Shown here piece after piece: positions 54,277 through 64,000 of a stretch of 64,000 nucleotides of DNA. The notes beneath the pieces were generated by a model. It made no database searches, had not been told where the DNA came from, and saw only the letters and a list, made by a program, of their open reading frames with translations. A program made the position numbers and the translations under genes. Every line of letters starts with the position of its first letter. Position 1 is the first letter of the stretch. The DNA is from Janthinobacterium fluminis (lineage in GTDB: Bacteria > Pseudomonadota > Gammaproteobacteria > Burkholderiales > Burkholderiaceae_D). The stretch spans positions 806,001-870,000 of the forward strand of contig NZ_JAQQXR010000001.1 of the NCBI RefSeq assembly GCF_028595325.1, written 5' to 3'.

Positions 54277-54903
54277 ATGACAGGTATGAACCGAAATCCG
54301 GCGCTGGACACTGAGATGCTTGGCCTGGTGCCGATGGTGGTGGAACAGAGCGGCCGCGGCGAGCGCTCCTATGACATTTACTCGCGCTTGCTGAAAGAGC
54401 GTTTGATTTTCATGGTCGGTCCCGTCAACGACCAGATGGCGAACTTGATCGTGGCCCAGTTGCTGTTCCTGGAAAGCGAAAATCCGGACAAGGATATCTC
54501 GCTCTACATCAACTCGCCCGGTGGTTCGGTGTCGGCCGGTATGGCGATTTACGACACGATGCAGTTCATCAAGCCGGACGTCTCGACGCTGTGCACCGGC
54601 ATGGCCGCCTCGATGGGCGCCTTCCTGCTGGCCGCCGGCGCCAAGGGCAAGCGTTTCTCGCTGCCGAACTCGCGCATCATGATTCACCAGCCCTCGGGCG
54701 GCTCGCAAGGCCAGGCTTCCGATATCGAAATCCAGGCGCGCGAAATCCTCTATCTGCGCTCGCGTTTGAACGGTATCCTGGCAGAGCGCACCGGCCAGAC
54801 GGTCGAGCAAATCGCCAAGGACACGGACCGCGACCGCTTCCTGTCGGCCGACGAGTCCGCCGAGTATGGTTTGATCGACAAAGTGTTGACCAGCCGCGCT
54901 TGA
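54277..54903 (+). CDS. clpP: ATP-dependent Clp protease proteolytic subunit
   Basis: A 208-residue serine protease. The catalytic Ser112 ('[13 protein letters not shown]') and His137 ('IMIHQPSGG') are present, as is the '[13 protein letters not shown]' substrate-channel loop. It forms the tetradecamer that works with ClpX, encoded next. An AAGGAAAG ribosome site precedes the ATG. Gap to tig is 82 bp. Confidence 0.97.
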   Translation: MTGMNRNPALDTEMLGLVPMVVEQSGRGERSYDIYSRLLKERLIFMVGPVNDQMANLIVAQLLFLESENPDKDISLYINSPGGSVSAGMAIYDTMQFIKPDVSTLCTGMAASMGAFLLAAGAKGKRFSLPNSRIMIHQPSGGSQGQASDIEIQAREILYLRSRLNGILAERTGQTVEQIAKDTDRDRFLSADESAEYGLIDKVLTSRA

Positions 54904-54927
54904 TGTGCCCCAACCGGTATTGCTAAA

Positions 54928-54966
54928 AAACGCCCGGGCGCTGAAACGTTCGGGCGTTTCGTTTTT
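54928..54966 (+). terminator. Rho-independent terminator after clpP
   Basis: AAACGCCCG (54928-54936) pairs with CGGGCGTTT (54951-54959), followed by CGTTTTT. clpX therefore needs its own promoter or read-through. Confidence 0.85.
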
Positions 54967-55078
54967 ATTTCGGGTAGCATGGAGCATGTGCGCATTTTTC
55001 CGCGCGCAAACGCTTTAAGGGCAGCTCCCTGTTAGCGAGTTTGCAATATTGTTAATGCAGTTCCAACCAAAATGCCTT

Positions 55079-56347
55079 ATGTCAGACAAAAAATCCTCTA
55101 GCGGCGAAAAATTACTGTATTGCTCGTTCTGCGGCAAGAGCCAGCACGAGGTGAAGAAACTCATCGCCGGCCCTTCCGTGTTCATCTGCGATGAATGCAT
55201 CGACCTGTGCAACGACATCATCCGCGATGAAACGTCGAGCATCGAGTCGGTCACGGGCGCCAAGTCCGACCTGCCGACGCCGCAAGAAATTGCCGCCTTG
55301 CTCGATCAGTACGTGATCGGCCAGCAAACGGCCAAGCGCATCCTGTCGGTGGCGGTGTACAACCACTACAAGCGCCTGAAGCACCTGGGCAAGAAGGATG
55401 ACGTCGAGCTGGCCAAGAGCAACATCCTGCTGGTCGGCCCCACCGGCTCCGGCAAGACCCTGCTGGCGCAGACGCTGGCGCGCATGCTGAACGTGCCTTT
55501 CGTGATCGCCGACGCGACCACGCTGACCGAAGCCGGCTATGTCGGCGAGGACGTGGAAAACATCATCCAGAAGCTGCTGCAGAGCTGCAACTACGACGTC
55601 GACAAGGCCCAGCGCGGCATCGTCTACATCGACGAGATCGACAAGATTTCGCGCAAGTCCGACAATCCCTCGATCACCCGCGACGTCTCGGGCGAGGGCG
55701 TGCAGCAGGCGCTGTTGAAGCTGATCGAGGGCACCATGGCCTCGGTGCCGCCGCAGGGCGGGCGCAAGCACCCCAACCAGGACTTCGTGCAGATCGACAC
55801 GACCAACATCATGTTCATTTGCGGCGGCGCTTTCGACGGCCTGGTGAAGATCATCTCGAACCGTTCGGAAAAGAGCGGCATCGGTTTCTCGGCCATCGTC
55901 AAGAGCCAGACCCAGCGCGCCAGCAGCGAAGTGTTGCTGGAAGCGGAGCCGGAAGACTTGATCAAGTTCGGCCTGATCCCGGAACTGGTCGGCCGTCTGC
56001 CCGTCGTCGCCACGCTGGCCGAGCTGACCGAAGAGGCGCTGATCCAGATCCTGATCGAGCCGAAGAATGCGCTGATCAAGCAGTATTCGAAGCTGCTGGA
56101 AATGGAAGGCGCGGAATTGGAAATCCGCCCGGCCGCCCTGCATGCCATCGCCAAAAAAGCGCTGGCCCGCAAGACCGGCGCGCGCGGCCTGCGTTCCATC
56201 CTGGAGCACGCTTTGCTGGACGTGATGTACGAATTGCCGAATGAGCAAAACGTCGTCAAGGTCGTGATCGATGAAAATACCATCACCAGCGGCGCCAAAC
56301 CTTTGTTGATCTACCAGGAGCAGGCAAAGGCTTCCGGGGAAAACTGA
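55079..56347 (+). CDS. clpX: ClpX ATPase subunit
   Basis: A 422-residue AAA+ unfoldase. The zinc-binding domain has Cys15, Cys18, Cys37 and Cys40. Walker A 'GPTGSGKT' is at 120-127, Walker B is 'IVYIDEID', the pore loop is 'EAGYVGED' and the ClpP-docking loop is 'SGIGFSA'. The ATG at 55079 begins the family sequence '[15 protein letters not shown]'; the frame continues 30 bp upstream to a TTG. No strong ribosome site is seen. Confidence 0.97.
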   Translation: MSDKKSSSGEKLLYCSFCGKSQHEVKKLIAGPSVFICDECIDLCNDIIRDETSSIESVTGAKSDLPTPQEIAALLDQYVIGQQTAKRILSVAVYNHYKRLKHLGKKDDVELAKSNILLVGPTGSGKTLLAQTLARMLNVPFVIADATTLTEAGYVGEDVENIIQKLLQSCNYDVDKAQRGIVYIDEIDKISRKSDNPSITRDVSGEGVQQALLKLIEGTMASVPPQGGRKHPNQDFVQIDTTNIMFICGGAFDGLVKIISNRSEKSGIGFSAIVKSQTQRASSEVLLEAEPEDLIKFGLIPELVGRLPVVATLAELTEEALIQILIEPKNALIKQYSKLLEMEGAELEIRPAALHAIAKKALARKTGARGLRSILEHALLDVMYELPNEQNVVKVVIDENTITSGAKPLLIYQEQAKASGEN

Positions 56348-56437
56348 CCATCCGCCACACAATTGCATAAAAGGGATTTGCATCCCTAATGCAAGGCGGT
56401 ACAATTTAAATCAATAATAGATGTCGGGCTTCACTCG

Positions 56438-56477
56438 AAAAGCCACTCGCGGCGACATGCTGCGCGTGGCTTTTTTA
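56438..56477 (+). terminator. Rho-independent terminator after clpX
   Basis: AAAAGCCAC (56438-56446) pairs with GTGGCTTTT (56466-56474), continuing into six T's. Confidence 0.8.
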
Positions 56478-56523
56478 TTGGATTGTCGAGCATCGTTTAG
56501 AGTTATGGCGGTGTTTTCTAGAC

Positions 56524-56545
56524 AAATAACAAAATATTGTTATTT
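56524..56545. promoter_or_regulatory. AT-rich 9-bp dyad upstream of lon
   Basis: AAATAACAA-N4-TTGTTATTT is a perfect interrupted palindrome about 80 bp before the lon ATG, in a region of much lower GC than its surroundings. It could be an operator for lon or part of a promoter. No sigma-32-type promoter was convincingly seen. Confidence 0.35.
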
Positions 56546-56626
56546 TTCGGAATTTTTTCTTCTCGCCGGTCTTGTGTTTTGGCAGCGAGCGCCAACATCA
56601 TCAATACGCTTTCTATAAGGTACGCC

Positions 56627-59038
<2,412 letters not shown>

Positions 59039-59058
59039 GCGTTTTTGGCAGTTTCTCT

Positions 59059-59087
59059 CAAACAAGCGCTTTTATAGCGCTTGTTTG
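59059..59087 (+). terminator. Hairpin after lon, likely terminator
   Basis: A perfect 12-bp stem (59059-59070 with 59076-59087) with loop TTTAT, 21 bp after the lon stop. The T-run after it is weak. Confidence 0.55.
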
Positions 59088-59119
59088 CTATTCAAAGCGC
59101 ATTCTCTAGGGTAAAGCGC

Positions 59120-59148
59120 TTGACACAAAACAGCGCGGCTTGTTTAAT
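59120..59148 (+). promoter_or_regulatory. Promoter of hupB
   Basis: TTGACA (59120-59125), a 17-bp spacer, and TTTAAT (59143-59148): a consensus -35 with optimal spacing, about 95 bp before the HU ATG. It fits a highly expressed gene. Confidence 0.75.
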
Positions 59149-59243
59149 ACGCCCTGCAGAATTTTCTTCCGCAAGATTGCCGATGAATTGATCCAGTCAA
59201 TTCTCGGCAAAGACGATATATACCTTTGTAATGGGGACCGCTA

Positions 59244-59516
59244 GTGAATAAGACTGAATTGATCGACCATATTGCTGAAAAAGCTGACATCTCGAAAGCG
59301 GCAGCCGCCCGCGCACTCGACGCCGTTATCGGCGGCGTGACCGAGACCCTGCAGAAGAGCGACAGCGTGACCCTGGTCGGCTTTGGCACCTTCTCGGTGA
59401 GCGAACGTGCTGAGCGTACCGGTCGCAATCCGCGCACCAAAGAAGCCATTACGATCGAAGCCGCTAAAGTTCCTAAATTTAAAGCTGGCAAAGCTTTGAA
59501 AGATGCTGTAAACTAA
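59244..59516 (+). CDS. hupB: DNA-binding protein HU-beta
   Basis: A 90-residue HU protein. '[20 protein letters not shown]' and '[20 protein letters not shown]' are diagnostic, with the DNA-contacting arm at the latter. It binds and bends DNA as a dimer in the nucleoid. Conserved location downstream of lon. The tRNA cluster begins 63 bp after its stop. Confidence 0.97.
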   Translation: MNKTELIDHIAEKADISKAAAARALDAVIGGVTETLQKSDSVTLVGFGTFSVSERAERTGRNPRTKEAITIEAAKVPKFKAGKALKDAVN

Positions 59517-59579
59517 CGGACTTCAGTGAGGTGACAGTCACTGGAAACGATTTGACGGCACCATCGGTGTGATCCGAAT

Positions 59580-59655
59580 GGGGGCTTAGCTCAGTTGGTA
59601 GAGCGGCGCCCTTACAAGGCGTAGGTCGGGAGTTCGAGCCTCTCAGCCCCCACCA
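59580..59655 (+). tRNA. tRNA-Val (anticodon TAC)
   Basis: GGGGGCT pairs with AGCCCCC (59645-59651), then A and encoded CCA. The anticodon loop CTTACAA gives TAC. Confidence 0.95.
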
Positions 59656-59684
59656 GTCAAGTCGCGTAGTACCTTGTATTTTTA

Positions 59685-59761
59685 GGAGTGGTAGTTCAGT
59701 TGGTTAGAATACCGGCCTGTCACGTCGGGGGTCGCGGGTTCGAGTCCCGTCCACTCCGCCA
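59685..59761 (+). tRNA. tRNA-Asp (anticodon GTC), copy 1
   Basis: GGAGTGG pairs with CCACTCC, followed by G and encoded CCA. The anticodon loop CTGTCAC gives GTC. Confidence 0.95.
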
Positions 59762-59787
59762 TAAAATACGAGTCATTTGCAAGAGCT

Positions 59788-59864
<77 letters not shown>

Positions 59865-59882
59865 TTAATCTTGTGAAAACCT

Positions 59883-59959
59883 GGAGTGGTAGTTCAGTTG
59901 GTTAGAATACCGGCCTGTCACGTCGGGGGTCGCGGGTTCGAGTCCCGTCCACTCCGCCA
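59883..59959 (+). tRNA. tRNA-Asp (anticodon GTC), copy 3
   Basis: Sequence identical to copy 1 by eye. It is followed by a terminator after 11 bp, so the four tRNAs probably form one transcript, perhaps starting from the hupB promoter. Confidence 0.95.
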
Positions 59960-59970
59960 GAATAAAGATA

Positions 59971-60008
59971 CCCTCGTAGCTCAGTGAGTTACGGGGGTTT
60001 TTCTTTTT
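59971..60008 (+). terminator. Terminator of the tRNA cluster
   Basis: CCTCGTAGCTCA pairs with TGAGTTACGGGG (12 pairs counting wobble), followed by TTTTTCTTTTT. The left arm resembles the D-arm of a tRNA. Confidence 0.8.
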
Positions 60009-60109
60009 CCGCGCGCCTTATTGTATTTCCCCTCATTTAGCCGGCGCCGCGGCCGCTTTGCGGCGTCCGCGGACGGCCGGCCGGGCCGCCGTTTCCCCAT
60101 GATTTACGC

Positions 60110-60138
60110 TTGCTATAGCGCTAGCGTCGATGTAGAAT
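60110..60138 (+). promoter_or_regulatory. Strong promoter upstream of the candidate RNA and ppiD
   Basis: TTGCTA (60110-60115), 17-bp spacer, TAGAAT (60133-60138). Predicted start near 60145. Confidence 0.65.
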
Positions 60139-60144
60139 CCAGTG

Positions 60145-60280
60145 GTATTGATTTGGGCGGCAGATTCTTCGTTCGGTTTGGCCGCCAAGTCATTGAATGT
60201 AAAGGGGAAGTGGACTGCGAGATATTGTCCAATCCACTCCGCCGGCGCAAAAAGAGGCGAACGAGAGTTCGCCTTTTTTT
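60145..60280 (+). ncRNA. Candidate small RNA or attenuated leader of ppiD
   Basis: A promoter directly upstream and a perfect terminator (AGGCGAAC-GAGA-GTTCGCCT at 60255-60262/60267-60274, then seven T's) define an RNA of about 136 nt, ending 48 bp before ppiD. Internal pairs GGCGGC/GCCGCC and AGTGGA/TCCACT suggest further structure. The 17 bases at 60227-60243 match the 3' end of the tRNA-Asp copies at 15 positions. It could be an independent RNA or a leader that controls ppiD by attenuation. Confidence 0.5.
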
Positions 60281-60327
60281 ATATGTGCAAGTCCATCGTA
60301 ATCCACTCAAATCCGAATTGGCTGACC

Positions 60328-62253
60328 ATGTTTGAATTTATTCGTACCCATCAACGCTTGATGCAGTTTTTACTGATGCTGCTTATCGTTCCGTCATTTG
60401 CACTGGTCGGTATCAGCGGCTATCAGAGCGTTGGCGACGACGCCACCACCATCGCCAAGGTCGACGGCCAGCCGATCACGCAACTGCAATGGGAAGCGGC
60501 GCAGCGTCAGCAGATGGACCGCTACCGCCAGATGCTCGGCGAGCGCTTCGACCAGAAAATGTTCGATACGCCGGAAGCCAAACAAGACATCCTGGATAAC
60601 CTGATCGCCGAGCGCGCTGTCGGCGCCGAAGTCGCGCGCAGCCACCTGAACGTCAGCGACGCCAGCATCAAGAAAGTCATCATGGAAACGCCGGGCTTGA
60701 CGCTGCCGGACGGCAGCTTTGACCTGGAGCGTTACAAGGCCATTCTGGCGGCGCAAAACATGACGCCGGACATGTACGATGCGCGCCTGCGCGTCGACCT
60801 GGCCGCGCAGCAATTGAGCGGTGCGATCCAGGGCACGGCGTTCGCGCCGAAAACCGTGGCCAAGCGTCTGTCCGACATCAACGACCAGGAACGCGAAGTC
60901 CAGGAACTGCTGATGCCGGCCGCGGAATTCCTGCCGCAAGTGAAAGTCACCGACGAGATGGTCAAGGCTTTCTACGAGAAAAACAGCAAGTTCTTCGCCA
61001 TTCCAGAGCAAGTCAAAGTGGAATATGTGCTGTTCGACAGCGCCGCCGTGTCCGGCCAGGTTGCCGTCGCCGACGCTGAAATCAGCGCCTACTACACGCA
61101 GAACACCAAGCGCTTCACCACCGAGGAAAGCCGCCGCGTCAGCCATATCCTGATCGCCTCGAAGAAGGACGCCAGCGCGGCCGAGAAAGCCGCCGCCAAG
61201 GCCAAGGCCGAAGCGGTGCTGGCCGACGTGCGCAAGGCGCCGGCCGACTTCGCCAAGATTGCCAAGGCGCAGTCGCAAGATCCGGCCTCGGCCGAACTGG
61301 GTGGCGACCTGGACGTGCTGGAGAAGGGCGCCTTGCCAAAAGCCGTCGAAGAAGCCGCCTTGAAGCTCAAGCAGGGCGACATCAGCGCCGTGGTCAGTTC
61401 CGAATTCGGTTTCCACATCCTCACCGTCACCGCGCTCAAGCCTTCGCACGTCAAGGCGCTGGACGAAGTGAAGGGCGAAATCACCGCCGATCTGACGAAA
61501 CAAAAGGCGGCGAAGAAGTATTCCGAATTGGCCGAGCAGTTCACCAATACCATCTACGAACAGTCGGATAGCCTGAAGCCGGTCGTCGACAAGCTCAAGC
61601 TGAAAGTGGAAACGGTCGCCAACCTGTCGCGCAATCCTTCGCCGGCACTGGGCGCGGCGCCGTTCAACAACGCCAAGTTCCTGAACGCCGTGTTCTCCGA
61701 TGACGTGCTGAAAAACAAGCGCAACACCGAAGCCATCGAAGTGGCGCCTAGTACGCTGATCGCCGGCCGCGTCGTCGAGTTCAAGCCTGCGAGCAAGCGT
61801 CCGCTGGCCGAAGTCGATGCGCTGATACGCCAGCGCGTCACACAGGAAGAAGCCGTCAAGCTGGCCAAGAAGGCCGGCGAAAGCAAATTGGCGGCCTTGA
61901 AGGCGGCCGACGACGCCAGCGCCTTCCGTCCAGCCAGACTGGTGTCGCGTAGCAAGGACGAGGGCATCAACCGTCTGGCGATGACGCAAATCATGAAAGC
62001 CGACGTCAGCAAGTTGCCGGTTTATGTGGGCGTTGAAGTGCCGGGCATGGGTTACGGCCTGTACCGCATCGGCAAGGTGCAGCAGGCAGCCCAGCAGGAT
62101 GCGGCGCGCCGCCAGTCCGAGCAGGAGCAGATCGCCAATATCCTGGCCCAGCAAGAGATGGTCGATTATGTCGAAGTGCTCAAGCATAAAGCCAAGGTAA
62201 AAATGGTCAAGCCGCTTGCGGCAGCCGCCAAGCAAGACGGCGACGCCAAGTAA
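60328..62253 (+). CDS. ppiD: Membrane-anchored peptidyl-prolyl isomerase PpiD
   Basis: A 641-residue periplasmic chaperone anchored by one N-terminal TM ('LMQFLLMLLIVPSFALVGIS', about 11-30). A SurA-N-like domain follows, then a parvulin domain ('RVSHILIASKKDASAAEKAA', 'GGDLDVLEKGALPKAVEEA', 'SSEFGFHILTVTAL'). It helps fold exported proteins leaving the Sec translocon. The start is the ATG before 'MFEFIRTHQRLMQF'. The open frame extends upstream to 60142 through the terminator, which I reject. Confidence 0.92.
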   Translation: MFEFIRTHQRLMQFLLMLLIVPSFALVGISGYQSVGDDATTIAKVDGQPITQLQWEAAQRQQMDRYRQMLGERFDQKMFDTPEAKQDILDNLIAERAVGAEVARSHLNVSDASIKKVIMETPGLTLPDGSFDLERYKAILAAQNMTPDMYDARLRVDLAAQQLSGAIQGTAFAPKTVAKRLSDINDQEREVQELLMPAAEFLPQVKVTDEMVKAFYEKNSKFFAIPEQVKVEYVLFDSAAVSGQVAVADAEISAYYTQNTKRFTTEESRRVSHILIASKKDASAAEKAAAKAKAEAVLADVRKAPADFAKIAKAQSQDPASAELGGDLDVLEKGALPKAVEEAALKLKQGDISAVVSSEFGFHILTVTALKPSHVKALDEVKGEITADLTKQKAAKKYSELAEQFTNTIYEQSDSLKPVVDKLKLKVETVANLSRNPSPALGAAPFNNAKFLNAVFSDDVLKNKRNTEAIEVAPSTLIAGRVVEFKPASKRPLAEVDALIRQRVTQEEAVKLAKKAGESKLAALKAADDASAFRPARLVSRSKDEGINRLAMTQIMKADVSKLPVYVGVEVPGMGYGLYRIGKVQQAAQQDAARRQSEQEQIANILAQQEMVDYVEVLKHKAKVKMVKPLAAAAKQDGDAK

Positions 62254-62271
62254 AAGCCCTACGCCCAGATG

Positions 62272-62302
62272 AAAAAGCCGCTTTCGAGCGGCTTTTTCTT
62301 TT
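62272..62302 (+). terminator. Rho-independent terminator after ppiD
   Basis: AAAAAGCCGCT-TTCG-AGCGGCTTTTT, an 11-bp stem with a stable TTCG loop, then CTTTT. Confidence 0.92.
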
Positions 62303-62421
62303 CCTGGCCGCGCTTGCCGCTGCGCACGCATATGCAATCTACGCCGCATTTTCTTGACTCAAGTTGAAAAAATGCATATTCGTGTAAATTTATCTTGCGG
62401 AAATATTGCTGGATACCTATT

Positions 62422-62440
62422 ATTGCGAATAGTTCGCATT
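62422..62440. promoter_or_regulatory. Fur-like box upstream of the TonB receptor
   Basis: ATTGCGAATAGTTCGCATT contains the perfect dyad TGCGAA-TAG-TTCGCA (62424-62438) and is followed by CTCATT, giving overlapping Fur-type hexamers. It lies about 110 bp before the receptor ATG. The rest of 62254-62547 holds the ppiD terminator and nothing else recognisable. Confidence 0.5.
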
Positions 62441-62547
62441 CTCATTTGTTCCGCGCGAGACGCGGGCGAACGTTCCAACCCATACCGTTCAGGCACCAAT
62501 CGGCACTCAAACGTAAATGGCCACCGTTTATTTTGAGGATTGCTCGT

Positions 62548-64000
62548 ATGTCAGGTATGACTTCTATTCGTTTGCGCGCGCTCAGCGCCGCTGTCTTGTT
62601 CGCCCTGTCCGGCGCCGCGCTGGCCGCCCCCCTGGATTTGGCCCTGCCGGCGCAGCCGCTGGCGGCCTCGCTTGGCCAGGTGGCGCAGTCGGCCGGCCTG
62701 CAGCTGTCCGGCGAGTTGGCGGCGCTGTCCTCGCTGTCGGCGCCGGCCTTGACGGGGCGCTATGAAACGCGCGCGGCGCTCGAGCGCCTGCTGGCCGGCT
62801 CCGGCTTCGAGGCCGAGCTGCACGGCAACCGTGTGCACATCGTGCGCCATTTCGCCGCCACGCAGGTGCTGCCTGAGGTCACCGTCAATGGCACCGGGCT
62901 GGATGTGGCGCGCGCCGTGTATCCGGGCTCTGTCGCCGTGCTGGAACGGGACGACTTCAGCACCCGCGGCAACGTCGTCGAGGCGCTGGCGAAGGTGCCG
63001 GGCTTCGCCGGCGGCGGCGGCAGCGGCCGCGACATCGGCCAGCAATTTGCCGTGCGCGGCTTCGGCTACCAGAGCGAAGATCGGGTCATCGTCAAGCAGG
63101 ACGGCATCCGCCGCTCCGTGTCGCTGTTCTCCAACCATATCTCCAGCTTCCGCATGGACAACGACTTGCTCAAGCGGGCAGAAATCGTCAAGGGTTCCTC
63201 GTCCGTGTCGCACGGCAGCGGCGCGATCGGCGGGGTGGTGGCGATGACCACCGTCGACGCCGAGGACTTCCTCGCGGCCGGCGCGGAAACGGGCGTCGCC
63301 ACCAAGCTGCGCTACGACAGCAACAACCGCCGCGAGGGCTATCTGGCTTTTGCCGCCGCCCCGGCGGCCGGCCTCTTCGACATCGTGGCCTACACCAAGA
63401 AAAGCCACGATGGCAACATCAAGCTGGCGCGCCGGGTGGGCACGGCGCCGAATACCTACCAGCAGACCGACAATGACGAGAACGGCAACGTCTACTTCGT
63501 CAAGGGCGGCTGGAAACTGGCGCCGCAGCAGCGCCTGACGCTGTCCTACTATGATTACCAGCAGCGCGTCGGCACGGCCTGGCAAACGCTGTGGCACGCG
63601 CAGACGCCGACCACCGGGCCGATCCAGGGCAAGCTGCTGCAGCGCGACTGGGTGCTGCGCTACACGGCCAGCCCCGCCGGCTTGCCGTGGCTGAACCTGG
63701 ATGCGACGGCCTACCAGAGCAGCGCCAGTTACCAGCGCGGTTACGACCACCAGAACGGCGCCAAGCGCACCACCATGGATTACAGCAATGAGGACGAGCG
63801 CAAGGGCGTCACGGTATCGAACCGCATGGAGTTTTCGGCTTTGGGCGCGCGCCACCGCTTGCTGCTGGGCGTGAGCCACGAGCGCCGCCACGAAGACGCG
63901 CGCATGGTTGCCGACGGCGCGCTGAGCGACTTCGGCTCGATGCCGAACACCTACCAGGACAGCGGCGTGTACGTGCAGGAGGAAATGCACCTGTTCGACG
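62548..64000 (+). CDS. TonB-dependent siderophore/heme-type receptor with STN domain (partial)
   Basis: The first 484 codons; the gene runs off the right edge. A signal peptide ends near 'SGAALAAPL'. Residues of about 29-95 form an STN (secretin/TonB short N-terminal) domain ('LPAQPLAASLGQVAQSAGLQ', 'LLAGSGFEAELHGNRVHIV'). The plug follows ('VVEALAKVPGFAGGG', 'QFAVRGFGYQSEDRVIVKQD', 'VKGSSSVSHGSGAIGG') and then barrel strands. The STN domain means it may signal to an anti-sigma factor as FecA does, but no FecI/FecR pair is in view. The ATG at 62548 is preceded by GAGGA. Confidence 0.88.
   Translation, partial: MSGMTSIRLRALSAAVLFALSGAALAAPLDLALPAQPLAASLGQVAQSAGLQLSGELAALSSLSAPALTGRYETRAALERLLAGSGFEAELHGNRVHIVRHFAATQVLPEVTVNGTGLDVARAVYPGSVAVLERDDFSTRGNVVEALAKVPGFAGGGGSGRDIGQQFAVRGFGYQSEDRVIVKQDGIRRSVSLFSNHISSFRMDNDLLKRAEIVKGSSSVSHGSGAIGGVVAMTTVDAEDFLAAGAETGVATKLRYDSNNRREGYLAFAAAPAAGLFDIVAYTKKSHDGNIKLARRVGTAPNTYQQTDNDENGNVYFVKGGWKLAPQQRLTLSYYDYQQRVGTAWQTLWHAQTPTTGPIQGKLLQRDWVLRYTASPAGLPWLNLDATAYQSSASYQRGYDHQNGAKRTTMDYSNEDERKGVTVSNRMEFSALGARHRLLLGVSHERRHEDARMVADGALSDFGSMPNTYQDSGVYVQEEMHLFD

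Overview
The window is about 64 kb of GC-rich chromosomal DNA from a betaproteobacterium. The best guess is Burkholderiales, family Oxalobacteraceae (Massilia/Duganella/Janthinobacterium type). This rests on the tig-clpP-clpX-lon-hupB-tRNA-ppiD block, thrC-moeA-moaD, hpnCDE, and the overall codon and GC style. I see no transposase, integrase, phage or CRISPR array. Species assignment is inference.

Layout. 1-2.6 kb: the edge of a type VI secretion cluster (tssG partial, tssF, divergent tssE). 2.7-4.8 kb: an APH-like/P-loop kinase fusion and a flavodoxin. 4.9-8.5 kb: a promoter carrying a perfect 16-bp palindrome, a clear cobalamin riboswitch, then three overlapping genes for the middle of valine breakdown (acyl-CoA dehydrogenase, enoyl-CoA hydratase, 3-hydroxyisobutyryl-CoA hydrolase). 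8.5-15.5 kb: a small HHH-like protein and a YidB-like protein separated by an exact FNR/Anr-type box, a LacI-type regulator, a chagasin-type inhibitor beside a papain-type protease and a PHB-depolymerase-type esterase, and an Ig-like lipoprotein. 15.5-21.3 kb: a 66-bp palindrome, an Hsp70-like protein, a DnaQ-type exonuclease, and a metal-uptake operon (secreted Cys protein, outer membrane protein, substrate-binding protein, permease) with no local ATPase.

21.4-30.5 kb: a Sel1-repeat protein, two c-di-GMP proteins around a cupredoxin, and a prolyl oligopeptidase. 30.6-32.6 kb: a MerR-TipAS-methyltransferase fusion with its own 19-bp-spacer promoter. 32.6-39.8 kb: a threonine/serine catabolic operon (kbl-tdh-sdaA) divergent from an XRE-cupin regulator, then a GNAT/YoaP gene flanked by copies of one 28-bp repeat, then thrC. 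39.8-42.7 kb: moeA, moaD and a flavoprotein. 42.7-44.4 kb: DUF2807 and DUF1700 envelope proteins. 44.5-47.6 kb: hpnCDE for squalene synthesis. 47.8-52.1 kb: an RND efflux pair.

52.2-64 kb: tRNA-Leu, a long structured leader, then the proteostasis block tig, clpP, clpX, lon and hupB; tRNA-Val and three tRNA-Asp; a promoter-terminator unit that may be a small RNA; ppiD; and the start of a TonB-dependent receptor with an STN domain behind a Fur-like box.

Most genes are ordinary chromosomal functions. The parts most worth a second look are the riboswitch-headed valine operon, the MerR/TipAS/methyltransferase fusion, the protease-inhibitor pair, the two palindromic repeat families, and the candidate RNA upstream of ppiD.
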